Assembly: GCF_016950255.1 (NCBI RefSeq) | Contig: NZ_JACGFN010000001.1 | Location: 2,666,001 to 2,730,000 of the forward strand | Length of the DNA: 64,000 nucleotides | Origin: Pectobacterium brasiliense | Lineage (GTDB): Bacteria; Pseudomonadota; Gammaproteobacteria; Enterobacterales; Enterobacteriaceae | Reading direction: 5' to 3' | Shown here: one piece after another, positions 41,712 through 50,846 of the stretch | Layout of the letters: each line of letters begins with the position of its first letter | Position numbering within the stretch: the stretch's first letter is position 1 | Notes under the pieces: generated by a model | Databases searched by the model: none | Seen by the model: the letters and a program-made list of their open reading frames with translations, nothing else | Told to the model about the DNA's origin: nothing | Made by a program: the position numbers and the translations under genes

Positions 41712-42956
41712 TTAAGGTCGTGCCGCCGTGCCATCCGGCAAACGTGCATTCGTCCATGACGGCAATCCACCTTCAACAGGGAATTGCTTCGCTTTTTGCT
41801 CATCGATATCAATCCCTAATCCTGGCTTATCGTTCAGATACGCGTATCCACCTTCAATATCCGGGCAACCGGGGAAAACGTCCCGCAGCGCTTCATTCAT
41901 CGGCGTATATTCTTGAATACCCAGATTAGTAATGCTCATATCAATGTGCATATTCGCGACTACACCGACAGGTGAGATATCCCCCGGACCATGCCAGGCG
42001 GTTCTCACGCCATGAAATTCGGCGAGTGTCGCCAGTTTTTTGGCTGGCGTAATCCCACCGATCATACTGATATGGCAGCGAATAAAATCAATCAGATGAT
42101 TGGTTATCAGGTGCTTGTATTCGGCAACATGAACAAACAGTTCTCCCATCGCGATTGGGGTGGATGTTTGTTGGCGCATCACGCTTAGGAAATCAACATT
42201 CTCTGGAGCAACGGGGTCTTCAAGATAAAAGAGCTTGTAATCTTCCAGGGATTTCGCCATTTGCAACGCGGTAACCGGCGATACCCGCTCATGAACATCA
42301 TGAATAAATTCAACATCAAACCCAATCTTATTGCGCAGATGATCGAAGAAGGCCGGAATGCTTCTGGCATAAGCGTCAGGATCGAAATAAATACCGGGCG
42401 TCTTCGTTCTTGGTGAGCGCTTCGGCGTGATATTGGCTTTATCCAACTGAGTGGCAATCAGTTTGAGGTCTTCCGTCCCTGCTCCACCATACATACCCAT
42501 CTGACAACGAACATACTGATACCCTTCTTCCATTGCCGCACGGATGTTATCTTCCGCCGCGACCGCATCTGCACCATCGCAATGACGATAAAGCGGAATA
42601 CCGTCACGGCATTTGCCGCCCAGCAATTCATAAACCGGTAAGTTAGCGACTTTACCCTTGATATCCCACAGCGCCATATCGATAGCCGAGATCGCATTGT
42701 TCATCACCGGCCCATTGCGCCAATAGCCGCTCACGACCGCGGACTGCCAGATATCTTCAATACGAGAAGGATCTTTCCCGATCAGGAAAGGCTTCATGTA
42801 CTCATTAATCGCCGCTTCAACCGCGAAAATACGTTGGGTAAAGGTTGCACATCCCAAACCGTATAAACCGTCCTGATTGGTTTCGACCTTGACGACAACC
42901 AGATCAATGCCACCCGGTGCCGTTAGAATTGTCTTTACGTTTGTTACCTTTATCAT
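41712..42956 (-). CDS. Enolase-superfamily dehydratase (mannonate/gluconate dehydratase family, RspA-like)
   Basis: 414-residue enzyme of the ManD/RspA group in the mandelate-racemase subgroup. Likely Mg ligands: Asp220 (FIHDVHERVSP, with His222 next to it), Glu246 (YLEDPVAPE) and Glu272 (MGELF). Catalytic His322 lies in WHGPGDISPV. Also typical are YWRNGPVMNNAISAIDMALWDIKGK and the C-terminal NDKPGLGIDIDE. These enzymes dehydrate C6 sugar acids (D-mannonate, or D-gluconate in low-activity members) to 2-keto-3-deoxygluconate. The substrate cannot be fixed by eye; the neighbouring IdnO- and IdnD-like genes favour D-gluconate. A GntR-type motif (43006-43015) lies about 50 bases upstream. Confidence 0.88.
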   Translation of the reverse strand: MIKVTNVKTILTAPGGIDLVVVKVETNQDGLYGLGCATFTQRIFAVEAAINEYMKPFLIGKDPSRIEDIWQSAVVSGYWRNGPVMNNAISAIDMALWDIKGKVANLPVYELLGGKCRDGIPLYRHCDGADAVAAEDNIRAAMEEGYQYVRCQMGMYGGAGTEDLKLIATQLDKANITPKRSPRTKTPGIYFDPDAYARSIPAFFDHLRNKIGFDVEFIHDVHERVSPVTALQMAKSLEDYKLFYLEDPVAPENVDFLSVMRQQTSTPIAMGELFVHVAEYKHLITNHLIDFIRCHISMIGGITPAKKLATLAEFHGVRTAWHGPGDISPVGVVANMHIDMSITNLGIQEYTPMNEALRDVFPGCPDIEGGYAYLNDKPGLGIDIDEQKAKQFPVEGGLPSWTNARLPDGTAARP

Positions 42957-43291
42957 GCAAAAACTCCTGTGATAGCCACAATCAGATTATGTAGAATCTC
43001 ATTTGTTGTATGACATCATATCTCTTGAGATATTACTATCAAAAGAAAAAAATAAAAGCAACTTATATCGAGGAGAAAACAGGGAAGTACAGCGGGCTGA
43101 AGGGGGTGTCACTAAAGGTAATCATTTTAATAAATTAGATAATAGTGGATCACTACGGGGATATTTCAGATACAAAAATATCGCGAAGTCACATCAATTG
43201 CTGATGCTACAAAGCAAGCATCAGCAGGCCGTTACTGACATAGGAATAAAGGAGAGGTAAGCGACCTGAGAAATAGGGTAATATTTACGCG
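42957..43291. other. Intergenic region upstream of the dehydratase gene
   Basis: 335 AT-rich bases between the dehydratase start and the regulator stop, both on the minus strand. It contains the motif TTGTATGACA (43006-43015) close to the dehydratase start. An 85-codon plus-strand open frame (43003-43260) has no recognisable content and is not called. No clear terminator for the regulator gene is visible. Confidence 0.5.
43006..43015. promoter_or_regulatory. Candidate GntR operator (dehydratase side)
   Basis: TTGTATGACA, the same core as two sites at 44094-44118 beside the regulator gene. It lies 50 bases upstream of the dehydratase start codon, on the promoter side. Confidence 0.55.
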
Positions 43292-43996
43292 TTAGTTATT
43301 ATCAAGATTGTTAATCATAACAATGTTACATTCCATCGCCTGATCCAGGCATAGCTTAGCGGTTTCAACATCACGATTTTTTATCGCCATAAAAATTTTG
43401 ATATGCGCATCAATACTATCCAACGTTATGCCTAGCACGCGGTTTAACTCTTCCAGATAGAAATAGTACATATTTTTCACATACTTAATTGCATGTGAAA
43501 ACACCTTATTGTGCGCCGCATTGATAATCGCCATGTGGAAATCCAGGTCGGCCTGAGAGTATTTTTTATAGTCGTTTTTGTTGACCAGCATTCGGTTAAG
43601 TGCATCTTCTATAAGAGCAATATCCTCATCCGTTGCATTTTTTGCCGCCAGCTCGATGCACTTAAATTCCACCGTTTGCCGAAACACCATCATGTCCATG
43701 AATTCACCTTTCGTCAGGTGAAGAATCGGCTTGTCATTCGCCTGCATACGGAAGCTTTCAATTTCATTTGAAACAAAAGAACCTCGACCATGTTTGGTAT
43801 AGATGATTCCCAGGTTTCTCAATTTTTGCACCGCACTGCGAATACTCGTTCTACTTACTTCAAAAGCTTCACTTAATTCAAACTCAGACGGTAATTTCTC
43901 ACCCTGTTTCCACTCACCGCTGAGTATTTTTTTCTGCATCTTCTGATAAACGGCTTCAGCAATATTATTTCTTGGTATTGATTCTATATTGTCCAT
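43292..43996 (-). CDS. FadR-subfamily GntR transcriptional regulator
   Basis: 234 residues. Winged-helix DNA-binding domain at about 8-78 (LPSEFELSEAFEVSRTSIRSAVQKL, then YTKHGRGSFV). An all-helical FCD effector domain follows (about 96-222), with the metal-binding pattern Asp150-x3-His154 and His198. Such regulators commonly sense sugar acids (UxuR, ExuR, GntR types) and sit beside their targets. It is divergent from the IdnO-like gene and upstream of the dehydratase on the same strand. The repeated TGTATGACA motif beside both targets is the likely binding site. Codon use looks more AT-rich than in the housekeeping neighbours. Confidence 0.88.
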   Translation of the reverse strand: MDNIESIPRNNIAEAVYQKMQKKILSGEWKQGEKLPSEFELSEAFEVSRTSIRSAVQKLRNLGIIYTKHGRGSFVSNEIESFRMQANDKPILHLTKGEFMDMMVFRQTVEFKCIELAAKNATDEDIALIEDALNRMLVNKNDYKKYSQADLDFHMAIINAAHNKVFSHAIKYVKNMYYFYLEELNRVLGITLDSIDAHIKIFMAIKNRDVETAKLCLDQAMECNIVMINNLDNN

Positions 43997-44093
43997 AACG
44001 CCTCAAATCAATTATTGGAATCATGATCACAAAAAAACGCTTTGACTGTTGATTGAAGTATAACAAAGCGACACCATCACTTCCACTTATTAG

Positions 44094-44118
44094 TTGTATG
44101 ACAACATGATGTATGACA
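44094..44118. promoter_or_regulatory. Paired candidate GntR operators
   Basis: TTGTATGACA (44094-44103) and ATGTATGACA (44109-44118) are 15 bases apart in direct orientation. The first sits inside the palindrome GTTGT-ATG-ACAAC (44093-44105). They lie between the divergent regulator and IdnO-like genes and share TGTATGACA with the site at 43006. Confidence 0.6.
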
Positions 44119-44176
44119 ATACTACCTCTTTAAAAATAACCTATTCACTACTCAATAATCAGTTAAGGAGTTGATA

Positions 44177-44950
44177 ATGGATGCCGCAAAACTATTTGAT
44201 CTATCAGGGAAAACTGCACTCATTACCGGTTCTGCAAGAGGCCTCGGTTTTTCCTATGCAGAAGGATTAGCATCGGCCGGTGCCGCCATTGTGCTCAGCG
44301 ACATCAGAGAAGAAACGCTGAACGAGGCGGTACAAAAGCTAACGGCAAAGGGCTATAACGCTAAAGGTTACGTGATTGATGTCTCAAAAGAAGACCAGAT
44401 CGTCAATGCATTCAACCAGATGGATGCCGCCAGTATAGAAATCGACATTGTGATTAATAACGCAGGGATCCAACATCGTCAACCGTTAGTCGACCTTGCG
44501 CTACAGGACTGGCAGCGCGTCATGGACATTCACCTGACAGGGACATTCCTCGTGTCGCGCGAGGCTGCAATCCGCATGATAAAACGCGGCCGCGGCGGCA
44601 AATTTATCAATATCTGTTCACTGACCAGTGAACAAGCACGCCCTACCGTCGCCCCTTATACCGCCGCTAAAGGCGGAATCAAAATGTTGACGCGTTCCAT
44701 GTCGGCAGAATGGGCAGAATATAACATTCAAGCGAACGCAATCGGCCCCGGCTACATACTGACTGACATGAATGAAGCCTTAATTAAAGATGTTGAGTTC
44801 GATAAGTGGGTCAAAAGTAGCAACCCAACTAAACGTTGGGGAAAAACCGAAGAACTTATCGGTACGGCTATTTTCCTGTCTGCTGATGCATCGAATTATA
44901 TCAATGGTCAGGTCATCTATGTCGATGGCGGATGGTTAGCGGTACTCTGA
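44177..44950 (+). CDS. Gluconate 5-dehydrogenase / IdnO-like short-chain reductase
   Basis: 257-residue SDR. Cofactor motif TGSARGLG (17-24), NNAG (94-97), catalytic Ser148, Tyr161 and Lys165. The overall pattern (MDAAKLFDLSGKTALITGSARGLG..., PYTAAKGGIKMLTRSMSAEWAEYNIQANAIGPGYILTDMN) is that of IdnO/gluconate-5-dehydrogenase, which interconverts 5-keto-D-gluconate and D-gluconate. KduD-type 2-deoxy-gluconate dehydrogenases are close alternatives. The frame opens at a TTG two codons earlier; AAGGAG (44165-44170) is 6 bases before the ATG at 44177. First gene of the plus-strand half of the cluster. Confidence 0.86.
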   Translation: MDAAKLFDLSGKTALITGSARGLGFSYAEGLASAGAAIVLSDIREETLNEAVQKLTAKGYNAKGYVIDVSKEDQIVNAFNQMDAASIEIDIVINNAGIQHRQPLVDLALQDWQRVMDIHLTGTFLVSREAAIRMIKRGRGGKFINICSLTSEQARPTVAPYTAAKGGIKMLTRSMSAEWAEYNIQANAIGPGYILTDMNEALIKDVEFDKWVKSSNPTKRWGKTEELIGTAIFLSADASNYINGQVIYVDGGWLAVL

Positions 44951-45060
44951 TTCTCAGGAAACTAATATTTGTCAGAGATGATTGATAAGTCAACGTGTGG
45001 TTTTAATTCCCTCCACCGCGACAAAGGAAAATCACACTATATTATTTTAGAGGTATCAAG

Positions 45061-46107
45061 ATGAAACAAGATACGCTTACCTTTGATGCATGTATTGTTC
45101 ATGGGAAAAAAGACGTAAAAGTAGAAAGTCGTGAACTGACTTATACCGAAAACGATATTGTCGTTAACGTTGAATGCGGCGGTATTTGTGGTTCAGATAT
45201 TCATTATTATCATGAAGGCCATGCCGGTTTATCTGTAATAAAACATCCCATGGTCATTGGTCACGAATTCGTTGGCAGAATTCATCAGGCCCCTACCAAT
45301 AGTCAATTAAAAGTCGGCCAAAAAGTTGCGATCAATCCTTCCCAGCCTTGCAACAAATGCGACTATTGTCTGGAAGGCAAACAGAACGAATGCGCCAGTA
45401 TGCGATTCATGGGAAGCGCCCAATTTAATCCGCACGTACACGGCGGTTTTGCTCAATATGTCACGGTTTCCGCACAGCAGTGCTATCCCTATGACGAAAG
45501 TGTCCCTTCGCAAATTATGGCACTGGCGGAGCCAACGGCGGTTGTTATTCATGCCATCAACGTCGCAGGCAGCCTGGTCGGTAAAAAGGTCCTGGTCATC
45601 GGAGCAGGTCCTATTGGTGCCTTGACGATTGCCGCAGCGAAAGCTTCAGGTGCCGTAGAGATTGTCGCATCCGACATCAGTGAAAGGTGCAGAAACATCG
45701 CGTTGGAAATGGGAGCCGATGCTTCCGTCAATCCGCTTGATGAAAGTGCAATGGAAATCTATAACCAAAATAAAGGCTACTTTGATGTGACATTCGAAGC
45801 CAGCGGTGCGCCTGCGGCAATCGCCTCATCGGTCTTTGCGACACGCCCTAATGGTTTGATTGTACAAATTGGTATGGGACCAAGCCCTGTTCAATATCCC
45901 GTTGCACAAATGCTAGTAAAAGAACTCTCGTGGAAAGGATCATTCCGATTCATTAATGAATTTGCTACTGCGGTTAAATGGCTGGAGAAAGGCATTATAA
46001 ACCCACAGCCCATTATCTCCGCTGAATATTCTTATCATGATGTTGAGAATGCATTAATTGCGGCAAGTGATAAAAACATTTCCTCAAAAGTACTCGTTAA
46101 ATTTTAA
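45061..46107 (+). CDS. Zinc-dependent dehydrogenase, L-idonate 5-dehydrogenase-like
   Basis: 348-residue medium-chain dehydrogenase. Catalytic zinc ligands Cys43 (GGICGSDIHYYHEG), His68 and Glu69 (GHEF); structural zinc Cys97, 100, 103 and 111. NAD(P) fold LVIGAGPIGALTIAAAKASGA (178-198). It resembles E. coli IdnD throughout, including INPSQPCNKCDYC, MRFMGSAQFNPHVHGGF and SWKGSFRFINEFATAVKWL. IdnD oxidises L-idonate to 5-keto-D-gluconate; sorbitol or L-threonine dehydrogenases are less likely alternatives. An SD GAGGT precedes the ATG. It lies 110 bases after the IdnO-like gene. Confidence 0.86.
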   Translation: MKQDTLTFDACIVHGKKDVKVESRELTYTENDIVVNVECGGICGSDIHYYHEGHAGLSVIKHPMVIGHEFVGRIHQAPTNSQLKVGQKVAINPSQPCNKCDYCLEGKQNECASMRFMGSAQFNPHVHGGFAQYVTVSAQQCYPYDESVPSQIMALAEPTAVVIHAINVAGSLVGKKVLVIGAGPIGALTIAAAKASGAVEIVASDISERCRNIALEMGADASVNPLDESAMEIYNQNKGYFDVTFEASGAPAAIASSVFATRPNGLIVQIGMGPSPVQYPVAQMLVKELSWKGSFRFINEFATAVKWLEKGIINPQPIISAEYSYHDVENALIAASDKNISSKVLVKF

Positions 46108-46321
46108 TAAAGTATCACCTTTAATTTTAAATCGGAATTATACGGCAAAGGAATGCTGACAATACGCTATTGACCAAAAATCAAGATGTGGTGTTTTTTT
46201 CTTATTCTTCTACCGATTAATTATTTCCACATATTGTCTGGAAATGATTTTTCGTGTGTGCCACCAGGTATTTATACCTCACCACATATTGAATTAAATC
46301 TAATAATCATATGGTGACACA

Positions 46322-47650
46322 ATGAACTCATCTCCAGTTAAGGTTAAAAGAAGCACCTCCGATCTCGCCAGGGCATCCGTTTCTGGCTGGCTCGGTACCA
46401 CACTAGAATTCATGGATTTCCAGCTCTATTCTCTTGGTGCCGCACTGGTCTTCCATGAAATTTTCTTCCCTGAACAATCGGCTGCTATGGCATTAATTCT
46501 CGCGATGGGAACCTACGGTGCAGGATACATTGCCCGTATTGTCGGTGCCGTCTTCTTCGGGAAAATGGGAGATAGAGTAGGCAGGAAAAAGGTTCTGTTT
46601 ATTACTATTGCATTAATGGGTATTTGTACCACATTAATAGGCGCACTCCCAACTTACCAGCAGGTTGGCATTCTGGCACCGATTCTATTGGTGGTGCTCA
46701 GAGTTATTCAGGGACTAGGTGCCGGTGCAGAGATCTCTGGTGCCAGTACCATGCTGGCAGAATATGCACCTGAAGGTAAAAAAGGCATTATTGCCTCACT
46801 GGTTGCCATGGGAACCAACTGCGGAACATTGAGCGCGACGGCCATTTGGGCTGCGATGTTTTACTTCTTTAGCAATGAAGAGATCATTGATTGGGCGTGG
46901 CGTCTTCCCTTCCTGGCGAGTTTCGTGGTGATGGGGTTTGCTATCTGGTTACGTCTGAATCTGAAAGAAAGCCCGGTATTTGAAGGGGTACAAGAAACAA
47001 AAGAAGTCGCCCACCAGCACACTCCTTTTTGGTCTTTGCTAAAAGGGAAAGCGTTTTGGATTGCAACAGGACTGCGCTTCGGACAGGCGGGGAACTCAGG
47101 TATTATCCAGACTTTCCTGGCTGGCTACATGGTACAAACACTACTATTTAGCAAGGCCGTTCCAACCGATGCCATCATGATTAGTTCAATCATCGGCTTT
47201 CTGACAATCCCATTGATGGGGTGGCTATCAGATAGAATCGGGCGCCGCATTCCTTATATCATCCTGACGCTGGGCTCTATCCTTCTCGCTTATCCGATGA
47301 TTTCAATCATCGTGAATAAAGAGCAGGCAGTTGCCACGATAACAGTATGCTTAATCCTGATTCATAACATCGCGGTGCTGGGGCAAGCCGCTATCGAAGG
47401 AATCACGATGGCAGAGATGTTCGGTTCGAAAAACCGCTTCTCCCAAATGGCAATTTCCAAAGAAATCGGTGGGTTATTCGCTACGGGTCTCGGGCCTTTG
47501 CTCGCGGGTATTTTTTGCCAAATAACGGGGTCGTGGTATCCCATCGCTGTGATGCTCATTTGCTACTCCTGCATTGGCTTGCTATCCGCCCTTTTGATGC
47601 CAGAAGTCAAAGATCGCGACCTGCATGATGTAAAAAACGCAACGGAATAG
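46322..47650 (+). CDS. MFS transporter, metabolite:H+ symporter (MHS) family
   Basis: 442-residue inner-membrane protein with 12 predicted helices. MHS-type N-terminus GWLGTTLEFMDFQLYSLGAA. MFS loop motifs GKMGDRVGRKKVL (TM2-TM3) and GWLSDRIGRRIPY (TM8-TM9); GLGAGAEISGASTMLAEYAPE in TM4-TM5 is typical of the ShiA/ProP/KgtP group. As last gene of the cluster it is the likely importer of the sugar acid degraded by its neighbours. This family choice is unusual for idonate or gluconate, which E. coli imports with GntP-type carriers. A terminator follows at 47674. Confidence 0.86.
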   Translation: MNSSPVKVKRSTSDLARASVSGWLGTTLEFMDFQLYSLGAALVFHEIFFPEQSAAMALILAMGTYGAGYIARIVGAVFFGKMGDRVGRKKVLFITIALMGICTTLIGALPTYQQVGILAPILLVVLRVIQGLGAGAEISGASTMLAEYAPEGKKGIIASLVAMGTNCGTLSATAIWAAMFYFFSNEEIIDWAWRLPFLASFVVMGFAIWLRLNLKESPVFEGVQETKEVAHQHTPFWSLLKGKAFWIATGLRFGQAGNSGIIQTFLAGYMVQTLLFSKAVPTDAIMISSIIGFLTIPLMGWLSDRIGRRIPYIILTLGSILLAYPMISIIVNKEQAVATITVCLILIHNIAVLGQAAIEGITMAEMFGSKNRFSQMAISKEIGGLFATGLGPLLAGIFCQITGSWYPIAVMLICYSCIGLLSALLMPEVKDRDLHDVKNATE

Positions 47651-47673
47651 CAGTAAAGGTAAACGCTAGACAT

Positions 47674-47705
47674 AAAAAAACCCGGTGACCAGCACCGGGT
47701 TTTTT
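47674..47705. terminator. Bidirectional terminator between transporter gene and rpsI
   Basis: AAAAAACCCGGTG-ACCAG-CACCGGGTTTTTT; perfect 13-base stem with A- and T-runs on both sides, between convergent genes. Confidence 0.95.
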
Positions 47706-47735
47706 GCATTGATTTCGCTGCAAAGCAGCCAGAAA

Positions 47736-48131
<396 letters not shown>

Positions 48132-48143
48132 CTATAATCCCGA

Positions 48144-48590
<447 letters not shown>

Positions 48591-48740
48591 TTAGTTACAC
48601 GTTGGTGAACACCCAAACGCTCGAAAACAGTTGAGGCTCACACGACCATCAAGTCCAGCAAACCTACCCCTTCGAATAGCCATTGCCGGCACTATAAAGT
48701 TTTTGGGAAAAAAAACTTTGTTGTAACGTGGGGTCGCAAG

Positions 48741-48746
48741 ATTATA
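48741..48746 (-). promoter_or_regulatory. rplM -10 element with GC-rich discriminator
   Basis: Perfect TATAAT on the minus strand, followed by CTTGCGACCCC. The C/G-rich discriminator is typical of ppGpp-sensitive ribosomal promoters. No consensus -35 at 17 bases. The predicted start near 48734 gives a leader of about 160 bases. Confidence 0.65.
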
Positions 48747-48810
48747 GAGAAGTCATTCTCAAAGATCGACCTTTTTTCACACGCAAATGACTAAAAAACC
48801 GCAGCCTGCG

Positions 48811-49968
48811 TTACGCCAAATGTGGCTGCCGTAAGTACTCTTCGCTCTGCATTTCCTGCAAACGGGATAAACAGCGCTGGTATTCAAATTTCAGGTGCTC
48901 TCCCTGATAGATCTCAAACATCGACGCCTGCGCAGAAATAATCAATTTGATACGGCGATCGTAGCACTCGTCCACCAGTGCCAGAAAACGGCGAGCGGTG
49001 TTCTCTTCCTTCGTTTCCATCACCGTCACATTGTGCAACAGCATCGTGTGGTAGAGGCGCGACAGTGCGATGTAATCATTCTGGCTACGCGCTTCGGTAC
49101 ACAACGTATGGAAATCAACCGCCAGCACGCCGTCACTCGCGCCAAGTGTCGATAACGGACGATGATTGATCTCCAGCACCGGCCCCGGCGTCTGCCACGC
49201 TTTCCCGGTCAGGCGGGTAAACATCTGCTGCATCGCAGCATCCGTCTCTTCATTCAGCGGCGAGAGATAAAGGTGTGCCTGCGTCAGCGTACGCAGACGA
49301 TAATCGATACCCGCATCAACATTACGCACTTCGCAATACTGCTTAATCAACTCAATCGCAGGCAAAAAACGCGCGCGTTGCAGTCCATTACGGTAGAGGT
49401 CGTCTGGCGGAATATTCGACGTCGCCACCAGCGCGATACCACGAGCAAACAGCGCTCGCAACAACTCAGCCAGCAGCATCGCATCGGTAATGTCAGAGAC
49501 GAAAAATTCATCGAAACACAGCACATCCGTTTCGGCCTTAAAACCGTCCGCCACTTTCTCCAGTGGATTTTCCTGCCCCTGAAACTGGTTCAGTTCTTCA
49601 TGCACACGCAACATAAAACGATGAAAGTGCAGGCGCATCTTGCGCTCAGCGGGCAAGCTGTGGAAAAACATATCCATCAGCCAGGTTTTACCGCGCCCGA
49701 CGCCGCCCCACATGTACAGCCCTTGAACCGACGCAGATTCACGTTTATTACGCCTCCCCAGCCAGCTACGCCATTTCCCCACGCGGTCGGATGCCCCGGC
49801 ATCACCATCAGCAGCGCGTTCACATAACGCCTGATGTATCGCTTCCAGGCGCACAACGGTTTGCCGTTGCACCTCGTCCGGCTGATATTCACCAGCGGAA
49901 AGCGCCTGCTGATAAAGCGCCAAGGGTGTTATTTGCTGTTGTGTTGTCTGTGGAATAACCATAGCCAT
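48811..49968 (-). CDS. zapE: Cell division ATPase ZapE
   Basis: 385-residue AFG1-family ATPase that localises to the Z-ring and promotes division under stress in E. coli. Walker A GGVGRGKTWLMD (about 88-99), Walker B LCFDEFFVSDITDAMLL, sensor region VATSNIPPDDLYRNGLQRARFLP, and the C-terminal CLSRLQEMQSEEYL. AGGGA lies 5 bases before the ATG at 49968; an ATG two codons later is possible. Divergent from zapG. Confidence 0.95.
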   Translation of the reverse strand: MAMVIPQTTQQQITPLALYQQALSAGEYQPDEVQRQTVVRLEAIHQALCERAADGDAGASDRVGKWRSWLGRRNKRESASVQGLYMWGGVGRGKTWLMDMFFHSLPAERKMRLHFHRFMLRVHEELNQFQGQENPLEKVADGFKAETDVLCFDEFFVSDITDAMLLAELLRALFARGIALVATSNIPPDDLYRNGLQRARFLPAIELIKQYCEVRNVDAGIDYRLRTLTQAHLYLSPLNEETDAAMQQMFTRLTGKAWQTPGPVLEINHRPLSTLGASDGVLAVDFHTLCTEARSQNDYIALSRLYHTMLLHNVTVMETKEENTARRFLALVDECYDRRIKLIISAQASMFEIYQGEHLKFEYQRCLSRLQEMQSEEYLRQPHLA

Positions 49969-50183
49969 CGCAATCCCTGAGAAAAAAGTTAGTCGTGTTT
50001 TGCTGTGTGTTATCGTCGATTTAAGCCGTAATCGTCGCAGTTAACAACCTTGATGTCTGCGATAGGTCAACATTCCTTTCTCTCATCGAGTATCAGGATT
50101 CCACTCAGGCAAGATTAACGGTTATAGTGACTATTATTAAGTGAAAAACCCTACGGGACAACGACGTCAAAATAGGAGCTATT

Positions 50184-50588
50184 ATGACTTGGGAGTATGC
50201 GCTGATAGGTTTAGTTGTCGGTATTATTATTGGTGCTGTAGCCATGCGCTTTGGTAACCGTAAGCTGCGGCAACAGCAGGTATTGCAGAATGAGCTGGAG
50301 AAAAGCAAAACCGAACTGGAAGATTATCGTCAGGAATTGGTAGGTCACTTCGCCCGCAGTGCGGAGCTGTTGGATAACATGGCGGATGATTATCGTCAGC
50401 TTTATCAACACATGGCGAAAAGCTCCAATAACCTGTTACCTAACGTTCCCGGCCAGGATAATCCGTTTAAATATCGTCTGACCGAATCAGAAGCGGATAA
50501 CGATCAGGCTCCGGTGAACATGCCGCCGCGCGATTATTCCGACGGTGCATCAGGCCTGCTGCGGGGCGAACGCCCGATTCGCAAGTAA
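50184..50588 (+). CDS. zapG: Z-ring associated protein ZapG (YhcB)
   Basis: 134-residue inner-membrane protein (DUF1043) involved in envelope growth and division. One N-terminal membrane helix (MTWEYALIGLVVGIIIGAVAM), then a coiled-coil (about 28-90; HFARSAELLDNMADDYRQLYQHMAKSS) and a disordered Pro-rich tail. Matches E. coli YhcB along the whole length. Followed by a hairpin at 50604. Confidence 0.94.
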   Translation: MTWEYALIGLVVGIIIGAVAMRFGNRKLRQQQVLQNELEKSKTELEDYRQELVGHFARSAELLDNMADDYRQLYQHMAKSSNNLLPNVPGQDNPFKYRLTESEADNDQAPVNMPPRDYSDGASGLLRGERPIRK

Positions 50589-50603
50589 TTCAGTTTCCCC
50601 CCT

Positions 50604-50631
50604 AGCGTGAGGCTTTCTGTCTCACGCTTTC
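50604..50631 (+). terminator. Possible zapG terminator
   Basis: AGCGTGAG / CTCACGCT stem with a 9-base loop, then TTCCCC; the T-run is weak. Confidence 0.5.
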
Positions 50632-50846
50632 CCCTCTCTTGTTCTACGCTTAAAACGCTTGTACGTTTAAGACGCGTACCGCAGGCTGCCATCGTCCAAT
50701 CACGCATTAAAAACGCGATAGTTACAATCTGCTGACGAAACAGCAGTGAACTTTACACATTGATCGCCAGTCTGACTCTTCACCGTGTCTTTAAGTTTAT
50801 ATATCATCGTTTTATTCATCCGCAGGCCGTGAGAGAGTTAATAACA

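Noticed and set aside
43003-43260. 85-codon plus-strand frame upstream of the dehydratase
   Set aside because: AT-rich, no SD, no recognisable content, and it covers the candidate GntR operator; most likely noncoding.
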